64,000 nt of DNA from Altererythrobacter sp. TH136 (GTDB lineage: Bacteria > Pseudomonadota > Alphaproteobacteria > Sphingomonadales > Sphingomonadaceae), in the NCBI RefSeq assembly GCF_007065885.1, contig NZ_CP041409.1:1178001-1242000 (forward strand), given 5' to 3'. Made by a program: the position numbers and the translations under genes. Below the pieces are notes generated by a model. It searched no databases. It was given only the letters and a program-made list of their open reading frames with translations, and was not told where the DNA came from. Each line of letters opens with the position of its first letter. Position 1 is the stretch's first letter. Below are positions 44,366-53,293 of the stretch, piece by piece.

Positions 44366-47013
44366 CAGGGTGCCTCCCAAACTAGAGAGGCGTCGGCCAT
44401 CAGCTCTTTCACGGCACCCAGCTTCCGCGGGCAGTATCCATTGCTCGCGTTAGCGGGGAGAGCGAACCGAAAGTCGTCATACTCGCCCCCACTATCTGGA
44501 CCTATCAGAGCCTTGCCGCTCAACAAGCTGGCTCGCGCAATTCGCAGGTACTGGATGAGACTTTGTAATGCAGCGCCCGGCTCCTGGAGACGAAGTGACA
44601 CATCGTCGCGCGGGTAGAGCAAGACTGCTTCAATCTCGGTTCCATCGCCGAGCAGAGCTTTGACGGCATAGGCGTAAAGGCAGCGCTGAAGTTCTGCGCC
44701 GCCGTTCAGTGCTATAGTCTCGGGCGGCGTTCGGCCTCCCTTATAATCGATTAGCCGTGCTAAGGTTCTGTCGCCCGAAAGGTCCAACCGGTCGATGTAA
44801 CCTGAGATATGAAATCCTGTCGTGGGAATTGGAACCGCCTTTGCTATTTCCCATGGAGATCGCCGAGCTGATTTTCCGTCGTCACGGCCGAAGGCGACTT
44901 CTGTGTAGCTTTTTTGGTTAGGCAGCGGTGGCTCTGAATGTTGAAGAGCCTTGCACGCAACTGCGCTTGTGTCCTCGATCGTCCGTCGCCAAATCATATC
45001 CGGCGGGACGGAGCCGCCTCTTAGCCAGTTGCTTGAAACTTGCTTTGCCGCTTCGGAGACGGCCAACCGGATCTCTTCGGAATTTGATTCCGCGAGCCCC
45101 TTCTGCTCCTCAAGCAGTTGAACAGCTTCATCCAAGATATCGTGAAGCAGGAGTCCGGCTTCTCGTGCATCAAGCACCAGCGCTTTGTTCGCTGCTTGGG
45201 GGGGATTGACGCCCAAAGCATACCGCCAAGTGAAACCTAGGGGATTCCGCAGGAGCTTGGCGAGGGAGCTTGCGGATTGCACACGCTCGAGAGCGGTTAG
45301 GAGCGCTGGTTGCCCTTCTCTGACCAGGCCGTCGTGGGAGGTAATGCTAGGGCTGTGCCAATCTCGCCAGCACTCGATTGCCGACCTTGCCAGATCACTC
45401 GCTGCAAACTCGTTCGATCGGGCCAGCAGGCGATCGCTTTCGCTCATCGCGTTTTGTGGCCGGCGGTTTCTGCGCAGGTGCTTTTCTGCGCCCCGCCCAC
45501 GGAGAAGCGGGCTTTTTCCCAGAAGCCGGCCCTCTTTGTCTCGGCGAGCGCGCGAAAGTACGACCTGAGTAACAGTCGAGGAGATGATTGTTTGGAAGTC
45601 GCGGCGGTCAGCCGCGGTCACTGGCAGAGGGTCGAGTTCTGCACTCGAGATTATGTGATCAGGAAGGAGCCGGTCGTCGGATCCTCTTCTTGGCCAATCG
45701 CTGGAAGTTAACCCAAGGAGGCGAACGTGTTTCCGAGGCGAGCCCGCCAAGGTCGCCGCAGGCATCCACGCGACCGAAACGCAAGGCTCGCCAGCGTCCT
45801 CCTGGCGCATAGCTGCGATCGTCGCGTCGATCTGTCTGGGGCTGCCAGCTACTAGTGCCTTGCGCCATATGTGCAGGGCGTTCCCAGAAAGGAAAAGGCT
45901 GCCTGTTTCCTCCGCGCGGTCCGCGCCTGATGCCAAAGCCTCAATGATCCGCCTCAGCCCAGCCGTGTGGTCGATGCCCCCAGGCCATTGCTCGGCCCCC
46001 ATGGGTTCGAGGAGCCGCTGCCACGATCCCCAAGAGTCTAGAAGAGCCTCTCGAGGCAACACTCTTTGCCATCCGGCCGGGAGCGCCGCGAAGGGTCCAG
46101 AACCAGATAGGAGTGTTGCGAGCCGCCGAACTCGATCTGCGGAAAGCCCGCGCACGAGCACGTCTGCGAGGGCAGCGGCAGCTTGTCCGGAGCGCGTACC
46201 CGTGACGGGTACCCTATGGACAAAATAGAGATCGATGTTGGCGTCCGCGCGTAGCGCGAGGAATTCATCGTCGAATGCCGCTGGCGCCGCTGCGGCGATC
46301 GCGATGTCGGAAGGCTTGGCGATGCCGCTTGTGATCAACTCTCGTGCCCAGCGCAGCGCTTCTATGGCCTCGTGGAGAGGGCTGGCCGTGCTGACTAACT
46401 GAACCTCGGGATCGTGCGCTTCAGTGCGATGAACGGTGACTGCAGTCCCTTCGAGCCAGGCCGGTACCGCTACAGGCCCCGCGTGCCACTGTGTTGGCAG
46501 AACTTCGCCTAAGGCTAGCAGTAAGGGACGCCAGCACGGCGGGAGGTCCCCAAGCCCGATCAGATCAAGGTCACCGAAGAGCGCGGGCGCGTGCCGGAGG
46601 CGTTCCATTGAGCGCGACACCAAGTCGCACGGCCTTTGCATCGATAAAGGTAAGGACTGCAAGACCGCTCGTTCAAGCTCGGCGAGAGCTGCGACACGGG
46701 GATGAAGTGCCGCCCGTGCCTCCAGGTCTATGCCTGCGCGCCAGACCTTCTGCAGAGTCTCTGCGGCAGCGCCTATCATACCCGGCAGCGATTTGATTGG
46801 CCCCAGTTCGCCTAGCTGTACAACCGGTAACGCCCGCTGGATAGCGGTGCGGAGTGCGTCGCCATCAATTGTCTGAGTGAAGCCACCTGCCAATCGTGCA
46901 GCCAGCTGTTCGAAGGACATGATCTGGAGACCGTGGCGATGTTCGCGTGCCGCCTGGAGGCGCGCCTCTCGGGCGGCCAAACGGCCTTGCGCGATGTACG
47001 TCTGCCGCTTCAT
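44365..47013 (-). CDS. AddB-like nuclease subunit
   Basis: An 882-aa protein, shorter than the 1000-1150 aa typical of AddB. The N-terminal two thirds look like the degenerate UvrD fold (HVRLLGLTSSDWPRRGSDDRLLPDHI) without a Walker A motif. The C-terminal PD-(D/E)XK nuclease reads HISGYIDRLDLSGDRTLARLIDYKGG (D...DYK, about residue 754) followed by a QRCLYAYAV segment. I do not see the four-cysteine iron-sulfur staple of canonical AddB. It overlaps AddA and follows the phosphatase gene by 93 nt. Confidence 0.85.
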   Translation of the reverse strand: MKRQTYIAQGRLAAREARLQAAREHRHGLQIMSFEQLAARLAGGFTQTIDGDALRTAIQRALPVVQLGELGPIKSLPGMIGAAAETLQKVWRAGIDLEARAALHPRVAALAELERAVLQSLPLSMQRPCDLVSRSMERLRHAPALFGDLDLIGLGDLPPCWRPLLLALGEVLPTQWHAGPVAVPAWLEGTAVTVHRTEAHDPEVQLVSTASPLHEAIEALRWARELITSGIAKPSDIAIAAAAPAAFDDEFLALRADANIDLYFVHRVPVTGTRSGQAAAALADVLVRGLSADRVRRLATLLSGSGPFAALPAGWQRVLPREALLDSWGSWQRLLEPMGAEQWPGGIDHTAGLRRIIEALASGADRAEETGSLFLSGNALHIWRKALVAGSPRQIDATIAAMRQEDAGEPCVSVAWMPAATLAGSPRKHVRLLGLTSSDWPRRGSDDRLLPDHIISSAELDPLPVTAADRRDFQTIISSTVTQVVLSRARRDKEGRLLGKSPLLRGRGAEKHLRRNRRPQNAMSESDRLLARSNEFAASDLARSAIECWRDWHSPSITSHDGLVREGQPALLTALERVQSASSLAKLLRNPLGFTWRYALGVNPPQAANKALVLDAREAGLLLHDILDEAVQLLEEQKGLAESNSEEIRLAVSEAAKQVSSNWLRGGSVPPDMIWRRTIEDTSAVACKALQHSEPPLPNQKSYTEVAFGRDDGKSARRSPWEIAKAVPIPTTGFHISGYIDRLDLSGDRTLARLIDYKGGRTPPETIALNGGAELQRCLYAYAVKALLGDGTEIEAVLLYPRDDVSLRLQEPGAALQSLIQYLRIARASLLSGKALIGPDSGGEYDDFRFALPANASNGYCPRKLGAVKELMADASLVWEAP

Positions 47014-47106
47014 CCCAAACCCCCGACCCGTGTCCCACTGTCAGGTGCCACAACACAGGACCCACAAACAACTACTCTCCCCGCTCCACCTCGAGGTGCG
47101 CTAAAT

Positions 47107-47637
47107 CTACCGGCGATGCTGCACCCCCAGTACATGGCGCTCTTGGGCTCGAGACTGGATTGCCCCAGGGCGCACTTTCCGAACCGCTTGGATCGCCTCT
47201 GCTGGTTGCCATCCAAGTTCGACAAGGAGCCGCGCAGCGAGAGTTCCAGCTCGGCCGAGGCCGAGGTTGCAGTGAAGGAACACAGCACTTCCGCTGAGCA
47301 AGAGCGATCGGATTGCGGCTCCGTGCTGGCGCCATCCCTCTTCGAACGTCCTCGAAGGCGCAGACATGTCGCGCACCGGCAGGTGGTACCACGCGAGGGA
47401 CCGTTCCCGCACAGCGGCGCCGAGTTGCGGCACTCGGAGCGCGTTCAGCTCGTCGTCGCCCAGCAGAGTGACGACTGCAGCCGCGCCCCAGTGAGCAACC
47501 CGGTCCAGATCCTCGACCAACGACGCAACTTTTCCCGGACAGGCGCCGAGTGCGATCCGTCCCCGGGATGGCCCGACTTCAATAAACGGTAAGCCTACGC
47601 CTAGGCCCGCAGTGCTTCTGTTTTCATCTCTTTCCAT
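47107..47637 (-). CDS. Cysteine-dependent (CX5R) protein phosphatase
   Basis: A 176-aa protein with the P-loop AVFLHCNLGLGRAGTLAARLLVELGW, giving HCxxGxGR with cysteine near residue 122. An upstream general-acid candidate lies in YHLPVRDMSAPS, and a typical following helix is EAIQAVRKVRPGAIQS. This fits the dual-specificity/atypical tyrosine phosphatase fold, which could act on protein or small phospho-substrates. AGAAGG lies 5 nt before the ATG. It is the first gene of the minus-strand run leading into AddB/AddA and is divergent from the tandem-AAA+ gene. Confidence 0.82.
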   Translation of the reverse strand: MERDENRSTAGLGVGLPFIEVGPSRGRIALGACPGKVASLVEDLDRVAHWGAAAVVTLLGDDELNALRVPQLGAAVRERSLAWYHLPVRDMSAPSRTFEEGWRQHGAAIRSLLLSGSAVFLHCNLGLGRAGTLAARLLVELGWQPAEAIQAVRKVRPGAIQSRAQERHVLGVQHRR

Positions 47638-47819
47638 GCGACCCTTCTACTGGAGCGACACGACAATTGCGGTCGCTGTCCATTTCACTCGTCATTTTTC
47701 CCCATCGAAGTCAGATGATCCGTGTTCGGGCGCCCTGCGATACGTGTCGTACGGCGTTAAAAACGACCGCCTTTGTCGTGTCGGTGTGTGATTCAGGCTT
47801 TCCCCAGAGGAGAGTCGCC

Positions 47820-49877
47820 ATTTCCAGCCGCTACCGCCGCCAGATCGAAAAGCTTCCGCAGAGCATGCCCGTCGGCGAGCGCATTGTTCTGGGACAAGTC
47901 GCCGCGCGGTCCCTGGCTACCGTTTCTCCGTTTACTCTGAGGCATCGCGGCACAGAGGTCCTCGATTTCGTCGATCGGATCGGCCGTGAATTCGGAGTTC
48001 CCGCTCCAGCGGACGAGGTACGACAGTCTCGCGAAGGCGACCCCGACCTAGATTGTAAGCTTAGCCAGCGGCTCAATGCCCTACAGAAGTGCTTGCCCGC
48101 GCTGAGGAGCACTGGCTTGGACAAGCGCCTGCACTGGCTCTCGGTCACGGTGGGCTTGGATCGCCTCGATACCGAAGTTCTCAAGCACTTGGTCCGAGCT
48201 CACATCTACGAGCCCTATGGCACGCTGATGAACTTCTTCGGCGAAGGCCATGCCGGGCGGGGCGAGGTGAACATCGAGGGTCTTGCCGCGGCCACCGGCC
48301 GGCAGCCGCTGCTTATCCATCGTCGCCTCGAGGCGCAGTCGTCGTTGCGCCAGGCCGGCCTGGTGCGCGACTGCCGCGGCGGCGACTACGGTACTACTAA
48401 CTTTGCGGTCCGTGTTGCTCGGCTGCGCAGTGTGCAACCAGCTGTTCTCGCTAGGCACATTCTTTCCACGGCTCCGCCTTCTTCACTTGAGTGGGCTGAC
48501 TTTGGTCACCTGGGCGAGCCTGCCGAGCTGGCCAAACAGCTGATTGTCGAGGCAGCCAGGCGTCGCTGTGGCATCAACATTCTGCTCTATGGCCGCCCCG
48601 GCACCGGTAAGTCAGAATTTGCCCGGGTGCTTGCCGAAACTGCGAGGCTTCACCCGGTCCTGGTCGGAGCCACCGATGAAGAGGGAGGTGAGCCCGACCG
48701 CTCCGAAAGGCTTGCCCACCTCGCTGTTTGCCGCTCGTTAGTGCGCGCTTCGCCGAGGCATTTGTTAGTCGTCGACGAAGCGGAAGATCTGATGATCCGC
48801 CCGGTCTTTGGTCTTAGGGACGGCGGCAACTCTAAGCTCTACCTCAACCGGCTTGTGGAGAGCTCCACCTCACCAACGGTGTGGATTGTCAATCAGCCTG
48901 ATCTGCTCGGAGGTCCGGTGCTCCGGCGTATGGCGCTGGCGCTGGAGTTCAGCCTGCCGTCTCGAGCTGTGCGCAGGCGAGTGCTTGAACGCTTGGCCAT
49001 AGCGGAGGACGTTCCGTTCCGCGCTGCGGATCTTGCCGGTCTGTCCAAGATCGAAGTGGCTCCCGCGGTGTTGGCAAGCGCTGTTCGCGCTGCTGCTTGG
49101 ACCGATAAGGAGCCACACACGGCCGCACTTGCCGCAAGATCCATTCAGAAGGTCATGGGTGGCTCGATCCGCCCCGACGACGATCGGGTTGCCGATTTCG
49201 ACCCTTCGCTTTCTGAAGGGGATATGGACCTGAACCGGCTGGTCGATCGGCTCGCCCGTGCCACCAGCCAAGCATGGTCTCTTTTGGCCGCCGGCCCACC
49301 TGGGACAGGCAAGAGCGCACTTGCCCGCCACATCGCCGCACAAGCAGGCATGGATGTTTTGGAGCGGCGCGCTTCGGACCTTCTGAACATGTTCGTCGGC
49401 GGCACCGAGAAGGCGATCGCTGAAGCTTTCCGTGAGGCCGCTGACACTAAGGCGATGCTCATCATCGATGAGGCTGACACCCTCTTGCGCAACCGCTCTC
49501 TTGCCCAGCGCTCCTGGGAGGTGAGCATGACAAACGAGATGCTCACTTGGATGGAGCGCTCTCCTACTCCCTTCGTGGCCACCACGAACCTTCGCGAGTC
49601 GCTAGATCCGGCGACTTCAAGGCGCTTTCTCTTCAAGGTGGAGTTGCAGGGTCTCACCCCCGCAAAAGCGCGCCGCCTTTTCCAGCATTATTTCGGCAGC
49701 GAGCCGCCGAGCACTCTCGATCACGTTCCGGAGCTTGCCCCAGGGGACTTCGCCCTTGTGGCCCGCAAAGCGCGTCTTCTCGGGATCACCGAACCGTCCC
49801 GCCTGGTGGAACTACTGGAAGTCGAAAGCCTCGCTAAAGGAGCTCGTCATGAAAAGCGGATCGGCTTCGGATTCTGA
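47820..49877 (+). CDS. Tandem AAA+ ATPase
   Basis: About 686 aa with two AAA+ domains. The first has LLYGRPGTGKSEFARVLAE and LLVVDEAEDLM. The second has AGPPGTGKSALARHIAAQ, the pore-like LLNMFVGGTEKAI, LIIDEADTLL, sensor FVATTNL and DPATSRRF as a candidate arginine finger. A helical N-terminal domain of about 250 aa precedes them. The start is uncertain: the frame opens at 47667, but the strongest Shine-Dalgarno (AGAGGAG at 47806) sits 7 nt before an ATT at 47820, just where the folded protein seems to begin. An ATG at 47715 is another option. It could remodel or unfold a partner of the divergent phosphatase/AddAB genes; this is inference. Confidence 0.8.
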   Translation: MSSRYRRQIEKLPQSMPVGERIVLGQVAARSLATVSPFTLRHRGTEVLDFVDRIGREFGVPAPADEVRQSREGDPDLDCKLSQRLNALQKCLPALRSTGLDKRLHWLSVTVGLDRLDTEVLKHLVRAHIYEPYGTLMNFFGEGHAGRGEVNIEGLAAATGRQPLLIHRRLEAQSSLRQAGLVRDCRGGDYGTTNFAVRVARLRSVQPAVLARHILSTAPPSSLEWADFGHLGEPAELAKQLIVEAARRRCGINILLYGRPGTGKSEFARVLAETARLHPVLVGATDEEGGEPDRSERLAHLAVCRSLVRASPRHLLVVDEAEDLMIRPVFGLRDGGNSKLYLNRLVESSTSPTVWIVNQPDLLGGPVLRRMALALEFSLPSRAVRRRVLERLAIAEDVPFRAADLAGLSKIEVAPAVLASAVRAAAWTDKEPHTAALAARSIQKVMGGSIRPDDDRVADFDPSLSEGDMDLNRLVDRLARATSQAWSLLAAGPPGTGKSALARHIAAQAGMDVLERRASDLLNMFVGGTEKAIAEAFREAADTKAMLIIDEADTLLRNRSLAQRSWEVSMTNEMLTWMERSPTPFVATTNLRESLDPATSRRFLFKVELQGLTPAKARRLFQHYFGSEPPSTLDHVPELAPGDFALVARKARLLGITEPSRLVELLEVESLAKGARHEKRIGFGF

Positions 49878-49963
49878 GGAACTGACCTGCGAAGTCACCA
49901 CCCCCTAAAAAGCTTCGTCCTCCTCAGCGGGCCAAGTTCCGAAGAAGCCTGAAAGGATCATCC

Positions 49964-51079
49964 GTGACCTTAATCCAGTCCGCGAAACCTCTCACGCCCG
50001 TCAAAGCGTCTTGGTGGCTAGAGGCTGTCTGCGCCTTGGACAGCCAAGCTCCGGGCTTTGCTGGTGCTGCGCTTAAAGCTTCAGACGGCAGACGGCAGCT
50101 TATCGCCGCCGGCTTGTCGACTGCGAGGCCGCATCTCCTGCAGACCGATGAGAGAGGTCGGCGTGACCGAACGAACTTACACCCACTCGAGCGGGTCAGA
50201 CCGGGCGAAGCATCGGAATTGCTGCTGTCGGGCTCCGCGCGCGAGATAGCATCGCTGACATTGGGCAGTTGCCCGCCCGGCTTCCGGCGCCTTTTGAACA
50301 GCGCCGGCCCCCAGCCTCAGCCACGCCAGTTCTACCCTCGCCTCCACTCCATCCTCTCGGCCCCAGAGAAACGGCCACTCGCCCGCGTCCTGCTTCACAC
50401 TCAGCAGCTGGACATGGATCGCCTGAGGACTCTCGAGCGCCTGCCTGCGCTGTTCCTCCGCCCGGGCGTCGCGGAGCAGATTGAACACATTCAAGTTGAC
50501 GATCTTCACGCCGTCCTGGACGTCATTCGGGCTGTGTGCCCCGATGCGACCGACGCTGCTTTACGGGAGAGCGCGAAGTCGCTCAGTCGAGGGAAGTCAC
50601 TGCCCTGGTTTGTGGACACTTGGCTGGCTCGGGCCAAGCTTCCGGCCCCTCCGGTAGCAGGAGACGATCAGGTTAGGCCTCTGACGACGGTGAAGGAGAT
50701 GAGGCGAGCCGCGGCGGAGTTCCGCAACTGTCTGCGAACCCTGACCATCCCGGCCCTGAAGGGGGACCTTTTTTTCTACGAGTGCACAGAGACCCGGCCA
50801 GCTGTGCTTGCCGAGGTGGCGAGGCGCGACGACGAGTGCTACTTGAAAGGCGTTCACACGGTTGGCAATCGGCCTGTTCCTGTACGCGCCCGCCGCGTTG
50901 TAGAAACTTGGTTCGCTAATGCGGGTCTGAAGCGGCGGGTGGATCAAGGAGCGGACGTCTGGCGCTTTGTTTCATACATGTGCAACGAGCACGAACGGCA
51001 ATCCAGGAGGCGTAGGCACGGCGATGACTTGGATGACTTGCTGGCGGAATTCGATGCTGAATTTGACCACCTTTTCTAG
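49964..51079 (+). CDS. PcfJ-like hypothetical protein
   Basis: A 371-aa basic protein from a GTG with GAAAGGA about 7 nt upstream. The segment MRRAAAEFRNCLRTLTIPAL (about residue 245), with the following FYECTETRPAVLAEVARRDD, resembles the conserved region of PcfJ-like proteins found on conjugative and integrative elements. The C terminus is strongly charged (RQSRRRRHGDDLDDLLAEFD). It is 86 nt downstream of the AAA+ gene on the same strand, so the two probably form one unit. Biochemical role unknown. Confidence 0.6.
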   Translation: MTLIQSAKPLTPVKASWWLEAVCALDSQAPGFAGAALKASDGRRQLIAAGLSTARPHLLQTDERGRRDRTNLHPLERVRPGEASELLLSGSAREIASLTLGSCPPGFRRLLNSAGPQPQPRQFYPRLHSILSAPEKRPLARVLLHTQQLDMDRLRTLERLPALFLRPGVAEQIEHIQVDDLHAVLDVIRAVCPDATDAALRESAKSLSRGKSLPWFVDTWLARAKLPAPPVAGDDQVRPLTTVKEMRRAAAEFRNCLRTLTIPALKGDLFFYECTETRPAVLAEVARRDDECYLKGVHTVGNRPVPVRARRVVETWFANAGLKRRVDQGADVWRFVSYMCNEHERQSRRRRHGDDLDDLLAEFDAEFDHLF

Positions 51080-51111
51080 CTGCGCGACCGCCAGCCGCAG
51101 CATCAAAGCTT

Positions 51112-52107
51112 CTAGCAATTGGGTCCTGAGCGTCTGTAGCGGCACCTGATGGCTTCTACCTCCGCCAGCAGTATCTTCTTCAGCTCCGGCGGCTCAAGTA
51201 CCATGACCGCACCGCCCCAGGTCATGAGGTGGCGAGCGATCTCAAGTAAGCCGCCTGCAGTAAACCGGACTTCGATCTCTCCGCTGGGCAAGCGTTCGAC
51301 TTCTTGTGAAGGGTGGAACAGGAATCTCTCGACGGAGGGCGCAACTTCGGCGTCGAACCGAACCCTGATGGCGCGTGGTTCTTCCTGAAAGGCTCCGAAC
51401 GATCGGGCGGCGTAGGAAATCAGGTCGAAGTCTTCGGGCGGTCCGTTGCAGGGAGCGCCGAGGTCTGCCTCGGAGATTCGATCCAGCCGCCACAGCACCG
51501 GGTCCTCGCGCCCAGCCTCAGGACCTACCAAGTAGTACGCCTTGCCGTACAGGAAGCCGTACGGTTCGACGGTCCTGAGCGCGGGCGCTCCTGCGGGTCC
51601 GCTGTAGAAGAACGTCGCCTGGCAGCCCGAGAGCACTGCCTTCCGCAAAGTGTAGAGTGTGTCACTGTTCGTCAGCGGCCGGGGACCCGCTTGGGTGGCC
51701 ATTACCTGAGTGCTTGTCAGTGCCTCAAGGTCCGGCTCGACGCGTCGGCGAACCGCCGGGCGCTGTGCCGATTTGATCTTGCCGGCAACCGACCTGAGGA
51801 GGCTTGCGCGCGCCTCTCCCCCTGAGGCTTCCAGCGCAGCGGCGGCTGCGTCCAGTTCGGCCAGCTCCTCCGCCGTCGGCGACTGCATGAAGCTGTCCAG
51901 CCCGCCTGAAATGCGGAATCGTTTCTGCCGGCCGGACGTAATCTCCTCCATCTGGGGGAAGATGACTCTGAGGGCGTCTCGCATGCGCTCCGCCGTGCGC
52001 CTGTTGGCGCGCAGCATCTCGGCCATCTCGTCAAGGGTGTACCCCTCTCCGCTTCCGGCGAGGGCCTTGGCGAGTTCCAGTACTTTGACGGTGTTGTAGT
52101 GACGCAC
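51112..52107 (-). CDS. WYL-domain transcriptional regulator
   Basis: About 331 aa. The N-terminal winged HTH (VRHYNTVKVLELAKALAGSG, then TLDEMAEMLRANRRTAERM) is followed by a WYL domain with AVLSGCQATFFYSG, EPYGFLYGKAYYLVGPEAG and LDRISEADL, and by a WCX C-terminal extension (VRFDAEVAPSVERFLFHPSQ). WYL regulators sense ligands, often nucleic acids, and frequently control defence genes. The GTG at 52107 follows a purine-rich site; the longer frame to 52389 would overlap the divergent gene. It is convergent with the PcfJ-like gene. Confidence 0.88.
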   Translation of the reverse strand: MRHYNTVKVLELAKALAGSGEGYTLDEMAEMLRANRRTAERMRDALRVIFPQMEEITSGRQKRFRISGGLDSFMQSPTAEELAELDAAAAALEASGGEARASLLRSVAGKIKSAQRPAVRRRVEPDLEALTSTQVMATQAGPRPLTNSDTLYTLRKAVLSGCQATFFYSGPAGAPALRTVEPYGFLYGKAYYLVGPEAGREDPVLWRLDRISEADLGAPCNGPPEDFDLISYAARSFGAFQEEPRAIRVRFDAEVAPSVERFLFHPSQEVERLPSGEIEVRFTAGGLLEIARHLMTWGGAVMVLEPPELKKILLAEVEAIRCRYRRSGPNC

Positions 52108-52228
52108 CAGCTGCCCCCCACTCGGCAGAGGTTGCCAAGGCGTGATGCTGGATAGTCCGTTGACCCCAAGCCGAACAAGACCGTTTCTGTCGTATAGGCC
52201 GCTTAGAGCGTCGTCAGGAGGTGCTGGC

Positions 52229-52723
52229 GTGGAAAAGAAGACACTGGTCGGGTTCAACTGCTTCCGGCGAAATCTCAAAGACCAGGCGGGCAGCTTTCGA
52301 GTGTGGTCCCAGACCCTTGACGAGCGTCTGGCAAGGAGCAGGGCTCGGAGGGAGGCGAAGGAAGCGGAGGCGGCGGCATCCGGGCCCAAGCTTCAGCAGC
52401 CGACGCTCATCATTCGCCTGATGCCCGCGGTTTACCGGCCTATTCCAATCAGTGTCCGCGTCGGCACAGCCGCGGTTAGCTTCGGGTTGAACGTTAGCTT
52501 TGTTCAACATCCGAAGCCTTTTGATGCCGACGGTCGTCTAGCCGAGGATTGCCGGCGAGCAATCCTCAAGGGCGCGCTGGAAGCTTCCGAGCACTTCAGG
52601 ATGCGTATGTGCCTCCAATGGGCGGAGGGGGAGTCGACTTATGTCGAGCCGGACGGCAGCTACAGAGACTTCGACGCTGCTCCAGGCCGCGGCCTGAAAG
52701 TTGGTCTGGGATGCGCGATCTGA
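52229..52723 (+). CDS. Hypothetical protein divergent from the WYL regulator
   Basis: About 164 aa, not recognised. The GTG at 52229 has AGGAGGTG about 5-10 nt upstream, a strong site that fixes the start. The N-terminal half is basic and helical (LDERLARSRARREAKEAEAA), and the second half has strands such as SVRVGTAAVSFGLNVSFVQHP. The roughly 120-nt spacer shared with the WYL gene suggests WYL control. It may be an effector of the cluster, but nothing proves it. Confidence 0.6.
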   Translation: MEKKTLVGFNCFRRNLKDQAGSFRVWSQTLDERLARSRARREAKEAEAAASGPKLQQPTLIIRLMPAVYRPIPISVRVGTAAVSFGLNVSFVQHPKPFDADGRLAEDCRRAILKGALEASEHFRMRMCLQWAEGESTYVEPDGSYRDFDAAPGRGLKVGLGCAI

Positions 52724-52750
52724 CCCTTAGCAGGTGCGAAGGGCTGGATG

Positions 52751-52948
52751 CTATTCCTCGACCTTCGACCAGTCCTGAAGCTTGTCGGGGAGTTCTGCTT
52801 CGAGCTCCGCGGCCCAATCATCTGGTATCTCGCCATAGCTGCGGATGATGTAATTTTCACGGGTCAACGAGAGACCATCACGCGCTAAGCCCTTCAGGAT
52901 TGGATCTGCATTGACCTCTTCTTCTGACAAATGGTCGTCTTCCGGCAT
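52751..52948 (-). CDS. Small acidic hypothetical protein
   Basis: A 65-aa acidic protein (MPEDDHLSEEEVNADPIL, then GLARDGLSLTRENYIIRSYG and a Glu/Asp-rich end). The content is protein-like and antisense reading gives no better gene. Similar very acidic short proteins sometimes act as antitoxins or DNA mimics, but no family was recognised. Its stop lies about 27 nt past the end of the convergent 164-aa gene. Confidence 0.5.
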   Translation of the reverse strand: MPEDDHLSEEEVNADPILKGLARDGLSLTRENYIIRSYGEIPDDWAAELEAELPDKLQDWSKVEE

Positions 52949-53293
52949 GCCGATTTCCTACGCGATTTTCCTCGGTGCAGATTGGCTTACTTTTAGCCGA
53001 AATGGAACGCTGTGAGTAAGACAGGACGATCCATGCTGTCTTGCGTGGGGGCTAGTTGGCTGCTCGTGGGTGGGACGGTCAACTTTCCCTTGTCTAGTAG
53101 GATTGACGGGCGCGGCGCATGAAGCGCTCAGCTTCAAGGTGCGGCAGCTTAGGTCTGTGAGCGTCGCGTTTGTAGGTAGAGAGGCCGGCATTGGTGGAAC
53201 CCCAGTTCGCGATCTAGCTTGGCATAACGGAGCCGTTTGGGGCAGTACAGAGGGGTCTTCCGATATCTAGAGCACAGCGCTCAGGGGGAACCC
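52949..53293. other. Intergenic region upstream of the GmrSD-like gene
   Basis: No gene is seen. It contains the divergent promoter space for the small acidic gene and the DUF262-DUF1524 gene, but promoter boxes are not clear. Confidence 0.4.
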
